From positions 1,178,001 through 1,242,000 of the forward strand of contig CM024180.1 in the NCBI GenBank assembly GCA_013433145.1: a stretch of 64,000 bases of DNA, written 5' to 3'. This DNA comes from Ascaris suum. Its lineage: Eukaryota; Nematoda; Chromadorea; Rhabditida; Ascarididae. The notes below the pieces were generated by a model. It did not search any database and had not been told where the DNA came from. It worked only from the letters and a program-made list of their open reading frames with translations. Both the position numbers and the translations under genes were made by a program. Each line of letters starts with the position of its first letter. The stretch's first letter is position 1. Positions 56,501-64,000 of this stretch are shown here, piece by piece.

Positions 56501-59500
56501 GATTACAATCATTAAAATGATATATGCTTGTGGTTGGGATTAGTTTTGTGCAGCATTAATGCTATACTGAAATTGCGTCACAAATGCAAAAAAAGCGACC
56601 GACTTGCAACCGGCAAGATTGTGACCGTTTCTTTCTTTGTCCCAGCGAGGGAGGAGGAAGAGGAAAAGAGACGATAAAGATGACCGACCGGAACATTAGT
56701 ACGCTATGGTGGTCGTTTCGTTTAAGTGGTGAATTGAGAGATCCCACTTTTTTTCCGCACTATGATTATAGCCAAAACTGCATGCTACATCTTTGCGTCT
56801 GTATCTCTGTTGAGATAGTATATCGAAACAAGGCAAAATGCATGAAGGTGAGGAGAACAGGTGGGTATTTAATTGTAACATTTTCGTTCAGGTAACTCAT
56901 GCCAGCCGACTGAATATTAATCACAATTCAAAAAGACGAAGTCCGAACTAAGCGCTAATGTTGCTAAATCTCTAGCTATTGGCATTAGGGTATCGCAACG
57001 TTTGTGTCTATTTATTGAATATAAACTCTATTCTGATATGTTTGTGGTGCTAAACTGTCTATTCAAGAAATTTCATTACTTGATCGGAAGACTGCTAGGA
57101 ACAGTCTTTATAAGAATGTTCCCGATGTGCAAATCACGATGTTCGAAGAAAAGTATCCGCTCAGCGATTGCCAATGAGAGCGTCGTTTGTACGAATACGG
57201 ATATGGCTTGTGAGAAACGTTTGAACTGCAATTTTCGACAAAAGAATAATAATTCCCACATATGCATAAATAAAGAAACATAAGCGATTATGCGTTCTCA
57301 TAATTAGAAAGCAAGCCTATAAAACAATTCATTTATGGACGCAGCAATCGACGATTAGATTTGCATACGCAGACGCAGCAATCGACGATTAGATTTGCAT
57401 ATGCAATGAGCCTTTAACTGATGCTATAAACTCTTCACATTCATATTGCTAATTTCCCGAATAGCCTTCAGATATTCCGATTCACCGGAATATCTCAAGG
57501 CTATTCGGGAAATTAGCAACAACGCTTCACTCATACTAGATGGTATTCCATCAACGTTCCCAAAATTTACCGCAAAAGTAATCCGTTAGGCGCTTAGGTT
57601 GATTTTTTTTTTTTTTTTTGGAGGGGTTGCCGCAGAGAATGAGTGAAAATCACTATTGGCAAAATGCACTCGTCATTAGGGCATCATTCAAGTAAGTGAA
57701 GGTATTTTGTAAAAATAGATTCGCAAAATGTGTTGGAGTGTAGTTAAATCGTCGAAACTCGATGTGAAATATGCATCAAATATGCCGGTTATATTATCGT
57801 ATAAAGGTTGAGTTGAGCACCTGATAATGTCATGTGCTAAAGTATTGGTTATAGCATCAAATAACACTGAACAGAAGCTCAAATATCATAATATATTTCA
57901 TTCAGGAAAGAAGAGAGACCGACTTACTGAGGAATATTTCAAAAATATATAAATTAAAAAAAAAAAACATAAGTCAAATATACCTTAAACTTCTCGAGAT
58001 TAACACCACCGTATAAAGTTTCGAAAATAATAAAATATTGTTTATTAGTGAATAATTCCGGTGTATCGTTGTAATATGATCGTTTTTTAGCAAATTTTTT
58101 CCATGCTAATGTAAAAATTTTTGGATATTTTCCTACAATTATTATTTATTATCGATAATTTTAGAATTGTTAGAAATTTTTAATAAAATATTCCATTTAT
58201 AGTAACTCTTAATACTCAATATTCATCTAAAATATTTCATTCGGGTAATTTATTTTCTCAATTGATTAAAATTTTTGAGGAAATTTTTCATCAAAAAATT
58301 CATCATATTTCGAGTAGATAATGAAATTTTATCGAAAATTTCTCTCATATATTTATGAGATTTTAATGAGAGAAAAGTAATGAATTTATAGAGAGGACAA
58401 AATTTTTTCAGCTATTGAATTGAATTTCGTTCCCCCTTGCGTATAGAATTCTTAATTAACTTTTATCTCCTTTTTTTTTACATAGAGGGCACAATGATTG
58501 AATCAACGACATGCTAAATCGCTAATGAAAAATGAATTTGGAGGAATAAGAGCCGGAAATGATCACCACGAAAATGAGAGGATACAATCCGCAAAGAATT
58601 CAGCGACCTTCGGTTATTAAAGTCTTTTGGGATCTCATTTCAGTCATATATAAAGATTCATTGTAATTACTAGAAGAACTGAAAATATAAAAATGAAAAT
58701 TTCAATAAGAAGTTCATTATTACTTCGGTTTACTTAACTATATTTGAGGATTACTCACTATGGTCCAATATTTACTCAATAAATGAAAACACTGAAAGGA
58801 ATTTTAGAAAACAACCTTTAGCTCTAGTCTCTTGATTGAACATGCGGCAGTATAAAGGTAGATATTTATTTATGCAAATAATAAAACTCTTCTACCGGAA
58901 ACCGTCTCATATTTTCGATTGAGTGTTTTAGACAACCTGTAGCTAAAACTTAGGCTCAATTTCAAGTTGCTTACCTATTAGAAACTTTATGGTAACCAAA
59001 TTTGAAGACCTTATGGCTGATATAGACGAACCGAAATATTGATTATCACTGGTAAAATTTGAACACTTACCTCGAACCAAGTGAATTCTTTCTGCGCCAA
59101 TAAAGCATGGTGTTGAGAATCGAGCATCGGATGATAAATTTCCGATCTCTTTGTAAATAAGTACCTCAGGAAGAATATTACTAAACGTTTTCAATTTTCC
59201 ACTATTCAATTCGTTCGCTTCAACGGGTATCACCTGTAAATTTTGCTTCCAATAATAGATGTATTTTGAGTCTTCAATTTCACCTATTTTTAAAATTAGA
59301 CGGATCTTGATGCTATGCCAAGATTGGCAAAGATGAGAGAGTCTTTAAGGAAAATGGATTAATAGATTGGCGTTTATTTTTTAACCGATGATATCCTTTT
59401 GCAGAGATACTATCGTCTTTCGAATATGTTGAAGGAAATAAAGTCGTTAGAAGGGCTAAAAATTACAAAACTATGTGGGGGGGGGGAAGCTAGATTTCAA

Positions 59501-60769
59501 CGAAAAGGAAAACTAAGCGATGATACTAAAGTAATTTCTATTTCAGCTATTATTGTTCGATACGATGAGAGAAATAATTTCTAGACGTAACATAGGATGG
59601 AAATTGTAGCTAATAAATTTTAAAAAAATCTTCAAAAAAAAATCAAATTTTATTATCTCACCTTTAAAACGATTTTTGAAAGATCTCGAGATTGTGTTTC
59701 ATATACTTCACTGAATGCTCCTTCGCCGATTTTTGAAAATTTTTTCAATGAACTGCAAAAAAAAAAATTAATTATTTGGGAATTAATCGAGCTGAGTAGA
59801 AAAAAACTTTCAATTTGAAAAAAAAAATGTTTAGTTGAGTTTAATTCAATAGCATTAATATCACTGAAATTCGGCAATAAGCCAAATTCGCTGTTTTTTT
59901 TTTTTTTTTTGTAAAGTGCTTATGACGGATTCCTTTTCAAGTTTTCCACTTTTTTCAATTACGGTTTCGAAGTTTCCAAAAAAAAAACCGAAGTTCGTTA
60001 AAGTTTTCCAAAATTACACAAAAGCCCTCGCTGAGCTAGCAATTAAACGGAATGCTCCAAACAGCCCTTCGTTTACTCTTTATCTCAAAAGGTCTTCAAC
60101 TGCGATCCGCATCTGCAGTTGATAAGTGGGATCTTCATGGATGGAGGATATTACTACCTTATATCCTCCTTCTGTGATCTCAATTATTTCCTATGTGAAT
60201 CAAACCCGCCAACTAAATAAAATCCTACAGAGATTGTGGATAGGTAGACGCATTTCCTCCACATTCCACAATTTAGTTCAGCTGTTATTACTGGTCGTTT
60301 AGTGACCATTGGTCCATATGTGTCATCATGCCCATCTGATGTGAATCGCCAATGTGAATGCTGCACATGAATGTTGTGATTTTCCACATTGGATACTTAT
60401 TTTGTTTGGAAATTTAATCAATTTTGTATTTTTTAATCCGTATTGGTATTGAGCATAAATACAAAATTCATCTATTGATTTTTTTTTTTTTCCGTTTTAC
60501 CAAATAATATTATCATAGGATTTTTTCCACTATGGAAAACTTGAATTCGTTTCGAGGAAAAATTTATTAATAATATTGCTCATCTATTTTTCATTTTTTC
60601 TTTCTTTATAATATTTTTACACGAAATGCATCCTGAAATGAATATGCATAATCCACTAACAAGCGGCTCAGGAATTGATCCCATGATTGAATGGTTTTAT
60701 CGACACAAACATGTTCTAGAAGTGAAAGAGGATCACCTGGACCTGTATAGCCATCAAGAAACCATAACT
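53584..60769 (-). CDS. HASPIN: Haspin-like histone H3 Thr3 protein kinase (kinase domain complete, N-terminus beyond)
   Basis: Haspin phosphorylates histone H3 Thr3 in mitosis to recruit the chromosomal passenger complex. Nine exons: 60769-60661, 59752-59662, 59233-59071, 58132-57984, 57225-57080, 55700-55612, 55241-55139, 54253-54093, 53651-53584 (TGA). All phases agree (2,0,1,0,2,1,2,1), giving 359 residues. Landmarks: glycine loop GEGAFSEV (46-53), Lys67 in VLK, Glu90 in [16 protein letters not shown] hinge region, HRDLHIGN (200-207, catalytic Asp202), IIDFSLSR (DFS 241-243 in place of the family's DYT), [17 protein letters not shown] (about 267-283), SNVLWLHYL and the closing helix EQLRELF. 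Some donors are weak (GTTAGT, GTTTTT, GTTCGT) but are fixed by phase and family alignment. The first exon has an acceptor in phase 1, so upstream exons exist but were not found by 64 kb. Confidence 0.92.
54721..54736. repeat. poly(dC) tract, 16 nt
   Basis: A run of 16 C in the haspin intron between exons 55139 and 54253. Confidence 0.95.
55838..55854. repeat. poly(dG) tract, 17 nt
   Basis: A run of 17 G on the plus strand, in the haspin intron between exons 57080 and 55700. Confidence 0.95.
57338..57405. repeat. 34-bp tandem duplication
   Basis: Two head-to-tail copies, 57338-57371 and 57372-57405, beginning GACGCAGCAATCGACGATTA and differing at one base (C/T). They lie in the haspin intron between exons 57984 and 57225. 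Confidence 0.95.
57446..57519. ncRNA. 34-bp near-perfect hairpin, candidate small-RNA precursor or foldback element
   Basis: The left arm 57446-57479 pairs with the right arm 57486-57519 over 34 positions with a single C:C mismatch, around a 6-nt loop (ATTCAC). Stem landmarks are TTGCTAATTTCCCG on the outside and AGATATTCCG on the inside. The 74-nt size fits a pre-miRNA, but such near-complete pairing is equally typical of hairpin-siRNA precursors or a small foldback transposon. It is intronic in haspin and would form on either strand. Confidence 0.45.

Positions 60770-64000
<3,231 letters not shown>

Noticed and set aside
56470..56517. A 48-nt segment with good splice sites (GTAATCAG acceptor, AAA|GTAAGT donor) on the minus strand
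   Set aside because: The haspin exon at 55700 follows 57080 directly in phase and in family alignment; this would be an insertion with no family counterpart.
57688..57882. Minus-strand open frame between haspin exons, first read as a haspin exon
   Set aside because: The flanking exons 57984 and 57225 join directly in phase 0 and match the haspin family without it, while this frame cannot be entered in phase 0.

Overview
This window looks like nuclear DNA of a nematode. It is AT-rich, its genes are split into many small exons with TTTCAG/TTGCAG-type acceptors and GTAAGT/GTGAGT donors, and the recognisable proteins are conserved eukaryotic ones. The nematode assignment is an inference from splice style, composition and gene content; I cannot name the species. 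Most long open frames are shadows or low-complexity translations of (TA)n, so genes were rebuilt from short exons by matching splice phase and protein family.

Layout. 0.1-3.2 kb (+): the 3' half of an exosome RNase PH-like subunit (EXOSC5/RRP46, C. elegans crn-5). 3.3-5.9 kb: a TA array and no gene I can defend. 5.9-10.1 kb (-): a complete six-exon membrane-anchored DnaJ protein (DNAJC4/dnj-4 type). 12.2-13.5 kb (+): a small secreted Ala/Gly/Pro-rich peptide with a TATA box. 14.0-15.1 kb (-): a tentative unknown gene. 16.1-41.3 kb (-): a long run of co-oriented exons that begins with a CEP170-like FHA domain, continues through helical exons, and ends in a very acidic Ser/Asn/Asp/Glu-rich part and a C-terminal block. 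It may be one gene or two. A tRNA-Glu(CTC) gene lies inside one of its introns on the same strand. 41.4-53.5 kb: mostly empty, with two isolated exon candidates. 53.6-60.8 kb (-): nine phase-consistent exons encoding a complete haspin (histone H3 Thr3) kinase domain; N-terminal exons lie further upstream. 60.8-64 kb: a 224-bp TA array and no gene.

Other features. There are six long (TA)n arrays, one of them next to a splice acceptor, and at least fourteen dC/dG homopolymers of 10 nt or more in an otherwise AT-rich sequence. A 34-bp near-perfect hairpin and a 34-bp tandem duplication lie in one haspin intron. There are several single-base reading-frame breaks. One is in the conserved EXOSC5 gene and three are in one acidic exon, one of these at a perfect A-AAA-AAC slippery heptamer. 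The other haspin and DnaJ exons are unbroken.

The genes are unrelated housekeeping, mitotic and secreted functions rather than a cooperating cassette. I did not find a new multi-gene system. The points most worth checking are the frame breaks, the hairpin and the dC/dG tracts.
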